Shown here: positions 8,617 through 18,580 of the stretch, one piece after another | Numbering within the stretch: the first letter of the stretch is position 1 | How the letters are laid out: each line of letters starts with the position of its first letter | NCBI RefSeq assembly: GCF_018918265.1 | Contig: NZ_JAHLQC010000010.1 | Location: 62,001-126,000 of the forward strand | Source: Falcatimonas sp. MSJ-15 | GTDB taxonomy: Bacteria > Bacillota > Clostridia > Lachnospirales > Lachnospiraceae | Direction: 5' to 3' | Length of the DNA stretch: 64,000 nt | Program-made: the position numbers and the translations under genes | Notes under the pieces: generated by a model | Database searches by the model: none | Told to the model about the DNA's origin: nothing | Seen by the model: only the letters and a program-made list of their open reading frames with translations

Positions 8617-11600
8617 TTTTTAGGTCCATTATGATAAGATTAATATTAAGAAGCAACCTTGCTTACAGCTATGGAAAATGCCTTTAAATTCCACTATGGT
8701 AAGATTCATATGGAACAATAGTATATGCACCTTATAGATTGCATTACTTTAAATTCCACTATGGTAAGATTCATATCAGTATCAGATTTCCATTTCTTCA
8801 ACTTTGAAGAAGCACCTTTAAATTCCACTATGGTAAGATTCATATAGGTGATAAGTTGAAAGTTGAATTCGATGTTCAGCTCTTTAAATTCCACTATGGT
8901 AAGATTCATATTTGTCACCGTTCTGTACTGATGTATTCTTAGCTTCCTTTAAATTCCACTATGGTAAGATTCATATCGGATCTTCCCATGTTAGAATAAT
9001 CGACTCTGTACTCTTTAAATTCCACTATGGTAAGATTCATATAGCATGGCAACGGTGGAGTCAGACTCTTTAATGACTTTAAATTCCACTATGGTAAGAT
9101 TCATATAGTATGCTGTCAGGTATGAAGATACGGATGGATACAAACTTTAAATTCCACTATGGTAAGATTCATATTATGAAACGTATAAAGAGTAATGACG
9201 GAAATATAGTCTTTAAATTCCACTATGGTAAGATTCATATGTCGACCGTTTTAACTGAAAACCCCTACACTTCAACGACTTTAAATTCCACTATGGTAAG
9301 ATTCATATACAACTGTATAATGTTTAAACCCATAATCCAAAATTTTCTTTAAATTCCACTATGGTAAGATTCATATTACTGTAGTAAGGCTTGACTGATT
9401 CTTTTCTTTACTTTAAATTCCACTATGGTAAGATTCATATCTGTCGTATAATTTCACGACTGCATCTTCTGTCTCCTTTAAATTCCACTATGGTAAGATT
9501 CATATGCCGTTCCCATCTTTGAACACTCCTAGATAATATTCTCTTTAAATTCCACTATGGTAAGATTCATATAAGAACTGTGTTGATGAATATGAAAGAT
9601 TGTCAGGCTTTAAATTCCACTATGGTAAGATTCATATCTCGACCTTTTACATTCTCCATTCCTGGCACTTGCTTTAAATTCCACTATGGTAAGATTCATA
9701 TTATAAGGCAGACTAGCAATCTGCCTTCCGTATGCACTTTAAATTCCACTATGGTAAGATTCATATATACTGTAACTGTAGAAACAATCAATGGAATGCT
9801 ACTTTAAATTCCACTATGGTAAGATTCATATGAAGAAAACAGAAACAGATATGAAAGTTGTATTAACTTTAAATTCCACTATGGTAAGATTCATATGGCG
9901 ACAAACGTGTAAAACTGTTAACAGAAGATACCTTTAAATTCCACTATGGTAAGATTCATATTTTTGTGTACGCTTTCCAATATTTAGTTTTTATTTCTTT
10001 AAATTCCACTATGGTAAGATTCATATCCTAGCGACCGTTTTTTATTTATTTTGTATAATATTTCTTTAAATTCCACTATGGTAAGATTCATATCATTGAC
10101 GCGTTGTGAATCCCGCCTTCATTGAAGTACTTTAAATTCCACTATGGTAAGATTCATATATAGTTTAAACCGTTCGACTTGCGATACGGTATAGACTTTA
10201 AATTCCACTATGGTAAGATTCATATTTGATGATATGATGTTGATTTATAGATGTGAGTGCTTTAAATTCCACTATGGTAAGATTCATATACAAGATTCTT
10301 AATTAAAAGTGAATTATATATTGTCTTTAAATTCCACTATGGTAAGATTCATATAGAGAGAGCAGCAGCAAACTTAACAGCTTCAGACAACTTTAAATTC
10401 CACTATGGTAAGATTCATATGTATGTAACAGATGAGACAATAGAAGCAGGAGCAGACTTTAAATTCCACTATGGTAAGATTCATATCTCAAGACAGAACT
10501 TGCGACAGCTAGAGAAAAAACTTTAAATTCCACTATGGTAAGATTCATATAATAAAGATAAGAGCAATGAACGTGACGGTAAAAGCTTTAAATTCCACTA
10601 TGGTAAGATTCATATCTTTTCTGCTTCTTTCACAATCTTATCTGCTACTTTCTTTAAATTCCACTATGGTAAGATTCATATAAGACCGGAAAATCATTTT
10701 CACAGTTGGCAGAAGACTTTAAATTCCACTATGGTAAGATTCATATTGCTTGCCACTATTTCCCCTATTTGTTCATTCAATCTTTAAATTCCACTATGGT
10801 AAGATTCATATAGAAACATCTGTTACCTTGTCCGCTTCCATTCCGTCTTTAAATTCCACTATGGTAAGATTCATATCTATTTCCCCTATTTGTTCATTCA
10901 ATGTGGTAATACTTTAAATTCCACTATGGTAAGATTCATATGCGGATGCTTCGCCGTTCTTAAACTGCTGCTCCACTTTAAATTCCACTATGGTAAGATT
11001 CATATCCAAGTCTATCAATTCATTAACGTACAGGTCTTTACTTTAAATTCCACTATGGTAAGATTCATATAAGTAGCAACGCCACGGAGCGGGCGGAGGG
11101 CAAACTTTAAATTCCACTATGGTAAGATTCATATGTGTAGCGACATAGCAATTTAAAATCCTATATTCGCTTTAAATTCCACTATGGTAAGATTCATATT
11201 CTCCGTCCTCGTCAAATGAAACCGGTTCCTGTATCTTTAAATTCCACTATGGTAAGATTCATATTTGTTTTTACTATAATGTCATCATATATATAGTCCT
11301 TTAAATTCCACTATGGTAAGATTCATATCTTCTGCTTCGTACCTGCTTCGTCATCCCCATTGTCTTTAAATTCCACTATGGTAAGATTCATATACACCAA
11401 AAGATGTCTTCTATCTTGGTGTTTACAACTTTAAATTCCACTATGGTAAGATTCATATACTGGCATGGAGAAGAAAACAGTTGCTGCAATTGCCTTTAAA
11501 TTCCACTATGGTAAGATTCATATGATTGTATCGAATATTTGTTCTATTACATCAAAGACTTTAAATTCCACTATGGTAAGATTCATATCTTCTTTCAATT

Positions 11601-12249
11601 TTATTTTCCGTTTCGCTTCTGCTCATCTTTAAATTCCACTATGGTAAGATTCATATTAGTTGGGGTTATAAACATTATGTTGTTGTTGATAACTTTAAAT
11701 TCCACTATGGTAAGATTCATATGTTAATGATGATTTTCCAACCATTTATGATAGTTACTTTAAATTCCACTATGGTAAGATTCATATCGTGCCACGATTG
11801 TTAGTCATGAAGTGCTAAAATAACTTTAAATTCCACTATGGTAAGATTCATATAGAAATCCACAAATAGGGCTTGATAAAATCCCTAAATCTTTAAATTC
11901 CACTATGGTAAGATTCATATATTTTTGCATGAAATATGCTAGAATATGTAATGCTCTTTAAATTCCACTATGGTAAGATTCATATTTAAAACTTTTTTTT
12001 CTTCATTTTCAAGCGAAGCAACTTTAAATTCCACTATGGTAAGATTCATATTGTCCTCCAACATAATTATTAATATAAGGATACTACTTTAAATTCCACT
12101 ATGGTAAGATTCATATATGTCAAGGGATAAGATTAATGACGCAAGAATGGCCTTTAAATTCCACTATGGTAAGATTCATATTCTACAATCTTATTAAGTC
12201 CAATTAAGCTATATTTATCCTTTAAATTCCACTATGGTAAGATTCATAT
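8617..12249 (-). CRISPR. Type I-B CRISPR array, 55 identical repeats plus a degenerate terminal repeat
   Basis: The 30-bp repeat reads CTTTAAATTCCACTATGG then TAAGATTCATAT on the plus strand. I count 55 copies from 8682 to 12249 that look identical, with 54 spacers of 34-39 nt (mostly 35). A further degenerate copy (23/30) is at 8617-8646, separated by a 35-nt spacer. In the crRNA sense (minus strand) the repeat ends GGAATTTAAAG, resembling the GGAATTGAAAC end of type I-B repeats, so the expected 5' handle is ATTTAAAG. Degeneracy at the low-coordinate end and the leader next to cas2 both place the newest spacers near 12249. Two spacers (10747-10781 and 10877-10911) overlap by 26 nt. Short apparent ORFs in the array with MNLTIVEFK-like repeats are artefacts. 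Confidence 0.99.
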
Positions 12250-12428
12250 CCGTCACTAATTATACTACAACTTTCCTCCTTTGTAATCCCCTTTTTTGTC
12301 TACATGTTAATTTTTCATCCTTATCTCAATCATAATTAAAACTCTTTATCATTTTTTCTTATTCATTTCTTTCATTTAGCAACATTGTCGATCTCCGCAT
12401 ATTTTTCACATATCTCTGGTCGACAGAA
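12250..12428 (-). promoter_or_regulatory. CRISPR leader with promoter
   Basis: AT-rich stretch between cas2 and the first repeat. On the minus strand TTACAA, a 16-nt spacer and TATAAT sit immediately before the array, so transcription would start within a few bases of the first repeat. Further upstream is a GTCGA/TCGAC inverted pair (about 12388-12424) that flanks an AT-rich core, as seen in leaders of several related systems. Confidence 0.7.
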
Positions 12429-12716
12429 TCAAATGAACATTGATGTATTATCATCTTTCTTTCCCCAATATTCTTTTTCAAGCCACCTCTCATTTCGAGA
12501 TTTGAAGATAATTACAGAATCCTCATCTTTTCTAACTAACTTTTTTATATCAATTTCTAACTGCTTCAGCTTTGCTTCGGTAAGTACGCCTTCAAATACT
12601 GAATTTTGAATATGATTAAGATATTTTTTACAACACTTAAACACTTTAGGAAGAATCTTTTTTCCCCTATCATCCATTGTTATATCATATACAAGAATTA
12701 CATACATATCTTTCAC
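12429..12716 (-). CDS. cas2: CRISPR-associated protein Cas2
   Basis: Small ferredoxin-fold protein (95 residues) of the Cas1-Cas2 spacer integrase. The first strand MYVILVYDIT carries the conserved Asp, followed by the basic helix (KVFKCCKKYLNHIQNSVFEG), matching Cas2 length and layout. The stop of cas1 is directly adjacent, and the gene ends next to the leader, so it is the last cas gene of the operon. Its role is structural, bridging two Cas1 dimers during capture of new spacers. Confidence 0.97.
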   Translation of the reverse strand: MKDMYVILVYDITMDDRGKKILPKVFKCCKKYLNHIQNSVFEGVLTEAKLKQLEIDIKKLVRKDEDSVIIFKSRNERWLEKEYWGKKDDNTSMFI

Positions 12717-13709
12717 TTACCACCATATTTCAAATGGCTCATACTCCTTTTCTCCAATAATATGCTTAATAAGCTTATAACATTCTAGTTTCATCAAATG
12801 CTGATATGACACATCTCGTCCAAGTTCTTTATGCTTTATTGTTGATTGTAACTTTTTTTCAAGTTCCTGAACTATTGTCTGTGATGCTTCTTTCTCCAGA
12901 TGAAGATAATTAAGTTCTTTTGTAAAACTTTTCTCTGTTATCTGCTGCCTGTTTAAAAGCGAGAAAATCAATCTGTCTCCAAGTATTGGCTTAAAAACTT
13001 CTGATATATCAAGACTTAACGAATATCTTCTTTCTCCTGGTTCATGAAGATAACTTATTGTTGGATTTAATTGTGTCTGATATATCGCTGTAAGTGTCTT
13101 TGTATATATGAGCATATTAACAAAAGATATCATACTATTTATCATATTATCTGGTGGATGCATAACTCTTTTTTCAAACTCAATCTCTTGATTAATTATT
13201 ACCTGCCATGCGCTATAATACTTATGTCTTATATTACCTTCGATTCCCATTAATTCTTCGATACTCTTTGATTTTTTGATATTTTTTCTATAATCATCAA
13301 TATCATTCATATACAATTGTAAATCTTTACCTCTGCCATTATAATATCTTAGATTACGATATATATTGGCAGAGGCACCTTGAATAAACTTTTGAGCTAT
13401 TATAAGTCTCTTATCGTAGTCAGTATAATGTTCTACCTGTTTAACAAGAGTTCTTCCAGACAAAAGTTTCTCTTTTGGTATAAAACTTCCTATGTAATTA
13501 TCATAGTAATTAAAAAAATGAACTACTATTCCATACTTTGATAATAAGTTTAACAAACTGACATTAAGCTCCATCTCTGTCATAACATAGATCTCTTTGA
13601 CACTCTCAACAGGTATATCTCTCTTTTCTCCACTAGAATCAAGAAATCTTAATGTATTATCTTTTCTGCTTAATCTGCCACCTTTATATATATACAAACT
13701 ACTCTGCAT
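12717..13709 (-). CDS. cas1: CRISPR-associated endonuclease/integrase Cas1
   Basis: Metal-dependent integrase of the adaptation complex, type I-B subgroup. I chose the ATG at 13709 (MQSSLYIYKGGRLSRKDN) because a GGGGG ribosome binding site lies just upstream; the in-frame start at 13736 would overlap cas4. The N-terminal beta domain (FLDSSGEKRDIPVESVKEIYV) and the all-helical catalytic domain are present. The conserved histidine motif is YLHEPGERRYSLSLDISEVF, with the metal-binding Glu earlier in MGIEGNIRHKYYSAW. About 330 residues is typical. It lies between cas4 and cas2. Confidence 0.97.
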   Translation of the reverse strand: MQSSLYIYKGGRLSRKDNTLRFLDSSGEKRDIPVESVKEIYVMTEMELNVSLLNLLSKYGIVVHFFNYYDNYIGSFIPKEKLLSGRTLVKQVEHYTDYDKRLIIAQKFIQGASANIYRNLRYYNGRGKDLQLYMNDIDDYRKNIKKSKSIEELMGIEGNIRHKYYSAWQVIINQEIEFEKRVMHPPDNMINSMISFVNMLIYTKTLTAIYQTQLNPTISYLHEPGERRYSLSLDISEVFKPILGDRLIFSLLNRQQITEKSFTKELNYLHLEKEASQTIVQELEKKLQSTIKHKELGRDVSYQHLMKLECYKLIKHIIGEKEYEPFEIWW

Positions 13710-13723
13710 ACATTTCCCCCCAT

Positions 13724-14215
13724 CTAGATATAACACATCTCATAATATGCACATTTCTTACAAAAAGTCTTTTTTTCAAGTATTGGCGGCAAATTCTCTT
13801 TTACAATTCTGTATATATCATCAACAAGTATTTTTATTGCCTTCTCATCATCTTCTGTTAATTCCACCTCTACATTTTGTTTTAAAAGTGGATAATCTAT
13901 AATCCCTTTTGTAATTACTCCTCTTTGTTTTAAATAATACAGATAGTACTTTACCTGCCATATAGAAGCTTCTTCTATCTTATTACTTTTCTTAATCTCA
14001 TGAAGTATGTTATCTTTTTTTATGTAATCAATATTAATTACATTGTTAATATTGATATGTTTCTCGTCATTCTTATAACTGTTCTCATCAATTATCTTTC
14101 CAAGTGCAACATCATCATTAGAAGATTCCATCGCAATTTCATTGTAAAAATACCACAATTTTCTTTTACACACATAGTAATAATAAATCATCATTCCTGT
14201 AATCTCTTTTTGCAT
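13724..14215 (-). CDS. cas4: CRISPR-associated exonuclease Cas4
   Basis: Fe-S cluster nuclease that trims prespacers and helps choose the PAM and orientation. At 163 residues it has the type I-B Cas4 pattern: an N-terminal cysteine (YVCKRKLW), and a C-terminal triad FCKKCAYYEMC for the cluster. The RecB-like core includes the run around IEEASIWQVKYYLYYLK (QxxxY motif). It sits between cas3 and cas1, the usual adaptation block order. Confidence 0.95.
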   Translation of the reverse strand: MQKEITGMMIYYYYVCKRKLWYFYNEIAMESSNDDVALGKIIDENSYKNDEKHININNVINIDYIKKDNILHEIKKSNKIEEASIWQVKYYLYYLKQRGVITKGIIDYPLLKQNVEVELTEDDEKAIKILVDDIYRIVKENLPPILEKKTFCKKCAYYEMCYI

Positions 14216-14234
14216 AGCACATTACCCCATTCTA

Positions 14235-16460
14235 TTAAGATACAAATATTACATTTCCTTCTTCTGATTCTCTTACTCCAATTTTACTATCATATGCACA
14301 CTGCATAACTTTAACTTTGTTATATTTACTGACTTCTATAACTTGTGACGTTGTACTCTTTGCAACTTCATAACCCGGAACTGATACCATAAATCCACGC
14401 ATTCTATCCATAAGATCTACTTTTTCTGCTTTATTACAATCTTCACTATGAAGTCTATTAACAATAGCATTTATCTCTTCTCTGTTATCATCATATACCG
14501 GAGATGGTATAACATCTTCTGAATCGATATCTCTTAATTTATTAGGATTTCCATCCTCACCGACTCTTAGTGATTTTATAAGTTGCATACTCCCTTCATA
14601 TCTTTTATAGTATGGACTATTCTTCACTTTTTCTGTTGTAAAGTGTTCATCTATAATCTTCATTTTATCTTCTTCTGATAACACACCATCTACTTTAAGT
14701 ATCGCTTCTTTTGATATACTATATAGATATTCATCTATAAATCCTTTACCATTTGGTTCTCTCTTTAAAATTTTGCTATCAATTTCTGTAAAAATGTAAC
14801 AATTATATTCTTCTACACTTTTTTTACCTTTTCTATTACATCTTCCAAGTCGTTGAAACAGCCCATTTATATCTGATAATTCTGTAAAAAGAATATCAAA
14901 ATCTATGTCAAGACTTGCTTCTACAATTGAAGTAGCAACCCATATTCCTGCGTCATTTGTATTTTCTGTTTTTCCAAATTCAAATATTTGTTTTTCCTTT
15001 TCGGCTCTATCATTTTTAGTGAATTTATTATTGAGAAGATTAATATCTTCAATACCATATTCTTCATTTAATATTCGATATACTTCCTGTGATTTTTTTG
15101 CAGTATTACATACTACAAGTATTTTGTCTGTTTTTCCTTCTTCAAGTCTTTTATTATATATATCTGCAATCATTGCACAGTCAAGTCTATCTTCTATAAC
15201 CTTTACATTATGTCTCTTCATATCATTAGTAAAACCAGCTTCACATACATCTTCCATAAAAGCTTCTTCCTTCAATATATCTTTTATAAAAGGCGATAAT
15301 GTTGCTGTTAATATCGCTACTTTTCCTCCAAGTTCAATTATCTTTCTTATCCCATAGACAAGATATGCAAGTATGTCTGCACTATACATCTGTATCTCGT
15401 CAATTACAAGTTTTGAATAAGCAAGTGTAACTAACTTCATCTCATATCCTCTGTACTTAAATACAAAATCAAAAAGCTGATCAAGTGTTGATATTGTAAG
15501 AGGCATAGCTAAAGATTTCGTCTTTGTATAATAATCCATAAAATTTGTTTCATTATCCTGATGACTGTAATAAGACATAGTATCTGAGTGTAAAAGACCT
15601 AATCTTGTATCTATATTTTCATTTTTAATAATTACATTTTTTACTCTATCATATATTGCATTAATTGCTGTTTTTAATGGAAGTACAAAAAATCCTTTGT
15701 TATCTCCCATCCACCAAAGACCAGCTTCTGTTTTTCCCATTCCGGTCTGTGCTGTAACAATAATATTGTCATCTGTATGTTTTCTGCAAAACTCCTGAAG
15801 TTCATTCCACCCTGCTTCAGGCTTTTCTTTCTGCCATTCCTTCATCATATTGTCAAGTTTATCTGTAAGATAATCTGCCGGATATTCAATATCTGTTTCT
15901 GCACTTGCACTATAATCACATCTGTGAAGTAGTCCTTTTACTTTTACCAATTCATTATGTTGCTTAGTTTTAATTTCAAATAATTTTGGGTTTTTATTAT
16001 ATTTAGTTTTATCAATTTCATTTATAAGTTCTTCTATCTTCTTAATCATTCTATTGCCAATTGGATAAATATCTTCGGAAAAATCATACAAAAGTTCGTT
16101 TATAAGTTCTTTCTGATTCTGCATCACATCTAGTTCTTCACAATAATTATGATGAAATAAGACACTACATGCTATTATCTCATAATCATCAATTCTAGGA
16201 TCTATAAAATAAATGGACAATACATTATGTGATATCTCATGCTCTACATCAAACTTCGTCTTACATTCTATTCTATGCTGAAATTCTCTATTAATTTTTC
16301 CATAATCATGATATTCACATGCCTTTAGAAGCATATTGTAGATTCTTTCCTCTTTAATATATCCCCTATCATGTAATGTTATTGCTCTTTGTATTACATC
16401 ATCTGAATGTTCCCTTACTGTCTTGTTATCTTTCGCCTTGTATCTGCTTAAATCAATCAT
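14235..16460 (-). CDS. cas3: CRISPR-associated helicase-nuclease Cas3
   Basis: HD nuclease fused to an SF2 helicase that degrades DNA marked by Cascade. The HD domain has the motif CEYHDYGKINREFQHR (HD doublet) and a later HHNYCEE. The helicase has Walker A TAQTGMGKTEAGLWW, DEIQ as the Walker B box, TATLS as motif III and the motif VI region LFQRLGRCNRKG. I chose the ATG at 16460 (MIDLSRYKAKDN), preceded by GGAAG; the in-frame GTG at 16493 lies in the hairpin upstream. It follows cas5 after 111 bp containing a terminator-like element, so it may be expressed at a different level from the effector genes. Confidence 0.96.
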   Translation of the reverse strand: MIDLSRYKAKDNKTVREHSDDVIQRAITLHDRGYIKEERIYNMLLKACEYHDYGKINREFQHRIECKTKFDVEHEISHNVLSIYFIDPRIDDYEIIACSVLFHHNYCEELDVMQNQKELINELLYDFSEDIYPIGNRMIKKIEELINEIDKTKYNKNPKLFEIKTKQHNELVKVKGLLHRCDYSASAETDIEYPADYLTDKLDNMMKEWQKEKPEAGWNELQEFCRKHTDDNIIVTAQTGMGKTEAGLWWMGDNKGFFVLPLKTAINAIYDRVKNVIIKNENIDTRLGLLHSDTMSYYSHQDNETNFMDYYTKTKSLAMPLTISTLDQLFDFVFKYRGYEMKLVTLAYSKLVIDEIQMYSADILAYLVYGIRKIIELGGKVAILTATLSPFIKDILKEEAFMEDVCEAGFTNDMKRHNVKVIEDRLDCAMIADIYNKRLEEGKTDKILVVCNTAKKSQEVYRILNEEYGIEDINLLNNKFTKNDRAEKEKQIFEFGKTENTNDAGIWVATSIVEASLDIDFDILFTELSDINGLFQRLGRCNRKGKKSVEEYNCYIFTEIDSKILKREPNGKGFIDEYLYSISKEAILKVDGVLSEEDKMKIIDEHFTTEKVKNSPYYKRYEGSMQLIKSLRVGEDGNPNKLRDIDSEDVIPSPVYDDNREEINAIVNRLHSEDCNKAEKVDLMDRMRGFMVSVPGYEVAKSTTSQVIEVSKYNKVKVMQCAYDSKIGVRESEEGNVIFVS

Positions 16461-16484
16461 ATATACACTTCCATCCCTTTTAAT

Positions 16485-16535
16485 AAAAAACACTCATTTA
16501 TACTATATATTAATATTTTAATATAAATGAGTGTT
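16485..16535 (-). terminator. Intrinsic terminator-like hairpin between cas5 and cas3
   Basis: A perfect 14-bp inverted repeat (AACACTCATTTATA at 16489-16502 against TATAAATGAGTGTT at 16522-16535) is followed on the minus strand by a run of six T and then TATT. This is a Rho-independent terminator shape inside the cas operon. It could attenuate cas3-cas4-cas1-cas2 relative to the Cascade genes. Confidence 0.65.
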
Positions 16536-16571
16536 TCATGTTACTTGTTACAAAATCAATCCCCTACTGCA

Positions 16572-17684
16572 TCAGTTATCAGCTATCTTATCCATCTTAC
16601 CAAATTCCACTATAAGAGGTGTTTCACCAGTTTTATCAATATATACGTCTTCTGATTCCTGATCCACACAGTAATTTGATATATAATAAACTTTAAGTTT
16701 TTTAAATTTTCTCTTATTATTTATTACCTCATAATTTTTGCCTATGTAATACTTAGTACCCTGTGAACCATGTTTGCTTTCATTCCCTATTCTATACACA
16801 GATGCTCCAAATCCATTATCTTCAACTGCTTCAGCTGATATATATGCATGAAATGATGATTCATAGTCCTTATCAGGCTCCTCTAATTCAACATAACTTA
16901 CTTCTTTAACATCAACAAAATCTTCACTTCTTCCTATTGATGTTATATTGTAAGCATTGTTATATATAGCTTCTAAGATTTCTTCTTTGGCAATAACATG
17001 AATATACAGTTCAATATCATAAAGAACTTCATAATACTTTATTGAACCATTCAGTGTACGAAATCTTGAATATGGTTTTGCAAAATTTTCTTCTTCATAT
17101 TCTTTTGACTCTGCTGTAATTCGATCTATTTCTGCTTTTAATTCTTTGTCCTGTCTGTCAAGTTCTTTATATTCCTCTGAGTTCTTGTCAAGAGCTTTCT
17201 TTTTACTAGAAAGCTCTTTTCTTTTCTCTTTTAGCTCATCGATTTTAGGTTTTATAACTTCTTTTTTCTCCTGTTGTATCTTATCATTAAGATCTTTAAG
17301 CTGTCTATATTCTTCAAGAAGTTCTTCATTATGTACTGCAATATCAGTTCCTTTTCTGAAACTGCTACCCTGTTTTAATGCAGATGCGACTTTAATGTAT
17401 CCACTTGAAAGACAGTCTGAATTAGCCATTTTTACAAGTGTTCCTCTATCTTCAAAAGTTGTATTAAGAAATGCCTGATCTCTGTATGCTTCTTTACCCA
17501 TGGACTTATAATCTCCCTGAATACTTATACGCATCTCCTTATATTCTTTAAATCCACATGCATTATGAATTGCCCCTATAATTGTAGAAAATGGTGGCAG
17601 AGGATATGTCATTTTATTTTGTATTGTCTCTTCTTTTCTGTAGTTAGCACTTGACTGTGTAAGATGTATTCTTAACGCCTTCAT
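16572..17684 (-). CDS. cas5: Cascade subunit Cas5 with coiled-coil insertion
   Basis: RAMP-fold subunit that caps the crRNA 5' handle in the type I-B Cascade. The N-terminus ALRIHLTQSSANYRKEETIQ and PPFSTIIGAIHNACGF matches the Cas5t/Cas5b group. It is long for the family: about 370 residues versus roughly 230-260. The excess is a highly charged helical segment at about residues 120-203 (KDLNDKIQQEKKEVIKPK, then further Lys/Glu heptads) that should form an antiparallel coiled coil protruding from the RAMP domain. The core resumes at FAKPYSRFRTLNGSIKYYEV. I chose the ATG at 17684. The stop of cas7 lies 14 bp upstream. Confidence 0.92.
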   Translation of the reverse strand: MKALRIHLTQSSANYRKEETIQNKMTYPLPPFSTIIGAIHNACGFKEYKEMRISIQGDYKSMGKEAYRDQAFLNTTFEDRGTLVKMANSDCLSSGYIKVASALKQGSSFRKGTDIAVHNEELLEEYRQLKDLNDKIQQEKKEVIKPKIDELKEKRKELSSKKKALDKNSEEYKELDRQDKELKAEIDRITAESKEYEEENFAKPYSRFRTLNGSIKYYEVLYDIELYIHVIAKEEILEAIYNNAYNITSIGRSEDFVDVKEVSYVELEEPDKDYESSFHAYISAEAVEDNGFGASVYRIGNESKHGSQGTKYYIGKNYEVINNKRKFKKLKVYYISNYCVDQESEDVYIDKTGETPLIVEFGKMDKIADN

Positions 17685-17698
17685 AATCAATCACATCC

Positions 17699-18577
17699 TT
17701 AAATACCATAGTATTTTCTTACTTCATCTTCTACTTTATCAAAGAATTCTTTCATTGACACTGGTGATAATTCTTTTACTATATCCTGCTCATTAACAAA
17801 TGCATTTCCATGTAATAATGCTACTGAGAATCCTTCTGATAGCTTGTCTTTAAGATCCTGTGATAACTCTATTCTGTCTGAATTAACTCTTACAACATTT
17901 TCAAAATAATGTGTTTTTCTCTTTGAGATACCACCAACAATAAATTGTGGTTCTGCATTATCAAGATTGCCTTTAACTACAAGGCTTAAGTTTCTTACAG
18001 CTTCAACAAGTGCAATTACTCTGTCAGCTTTCTCATTAGCATCTGCTTCTGCATTAAAGTTCTCATCCTTGCCAATCATATCAAGATCTATTGTTATACT
18101 GTATGTCTTAAGAGATTTCTCATATTCATACTGATATGGCATAAGTCCGGCATCTCCTGCTTTTTCCTGAAGATTTATGCCATGATTTTTAGCATAATTA
18201 GATGCCATATAAAGGTTATTATGAAATCTTGCTTCATTATTAAATCTCTCACTTGATATAGCATCTGTAAGATAAAATGAGCTGTTTCTGATATATGTCT
18301 TTGTATTAGTATACATATATCCGCCTTCAAGTGCTCTCTTAGTTGCAGCATTGTTATCTTCACTTGCAATCTTCTGATTAACTTTTTTCGCAACTTCTGT
18401 CTCTAAGTCATCATAGAAACCACTCTGAACCATAATTGCATTTTTCATACTCTCTCTGCTTCGAACTGAATATGCACTGCCATTACGATATACTTTCTGT
18501 ACACTTGCAATATTTCCTAATCCTTCTGAATAGTTACTTGTCATATTTGCTACTACTGTTAATGTTAATGATGCCAT
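17699..18577 (-). CDS. cas7: Cascade backbone subunit Cas7 (Cst2/DevR type)
   Basis: RNA-binding backbone protein that polymerises along the crRNA spacer. The start MASLTLTVVANMTSNYSEGL followed by GNIASVQKVYRNGSAYSVRS matches the Cst2/DevR group of Cas7, where this region recognises the crRNA. The C-terminal half contains VVKGNLDNAEPQFIVGG, also typical. At 292 residues it is normal length. It lies 3 bp after cas8 and before cas5, the standard I-B (Tneap-like) order. Confidence 0.95.
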   Translation of the reverse strand: MASLTLTVVANMTSNYSEGLGNIASVQKVYRNGSAYSVRSRESMKNAIMVQSGFYDDLETEVAKKVNQKIASEDNNAATKRALEGGYMYTNTKTYIRNSSFYLTDAISSERFNNEARFHNNLYMASNYAKNHGINLQEKAGDAGLMPYQYEYEKSLKTYSITIDLDMIGKDENFNAEADANEKADRVIALVEAVRNLSLVVKGNLDNAEPQFIVGGISKRKTHYFENVVRVNSDRIELSQDLKDKLSEGFSVALLHGNAFVNEQDIVKELSPVSMKEFFDKVEDEVRKYYGI

Positions 18578-18580
18578 ATC

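Noticed and set aside
8706..11727. Several short open frames with repeated MNLTIVEFK or LNSTMVRFI peptides
   Set aside because: They are translations of the CRISPR repeat and spacers, with no ribosome binding sites.
8617..12249. Array transcribed on the plus strand
   Set aside because: The minus-strand repeat end resembles type I-B handles, the leader and promoter lie by cas2, and the degenerate repeat is at the low-coordinate end.
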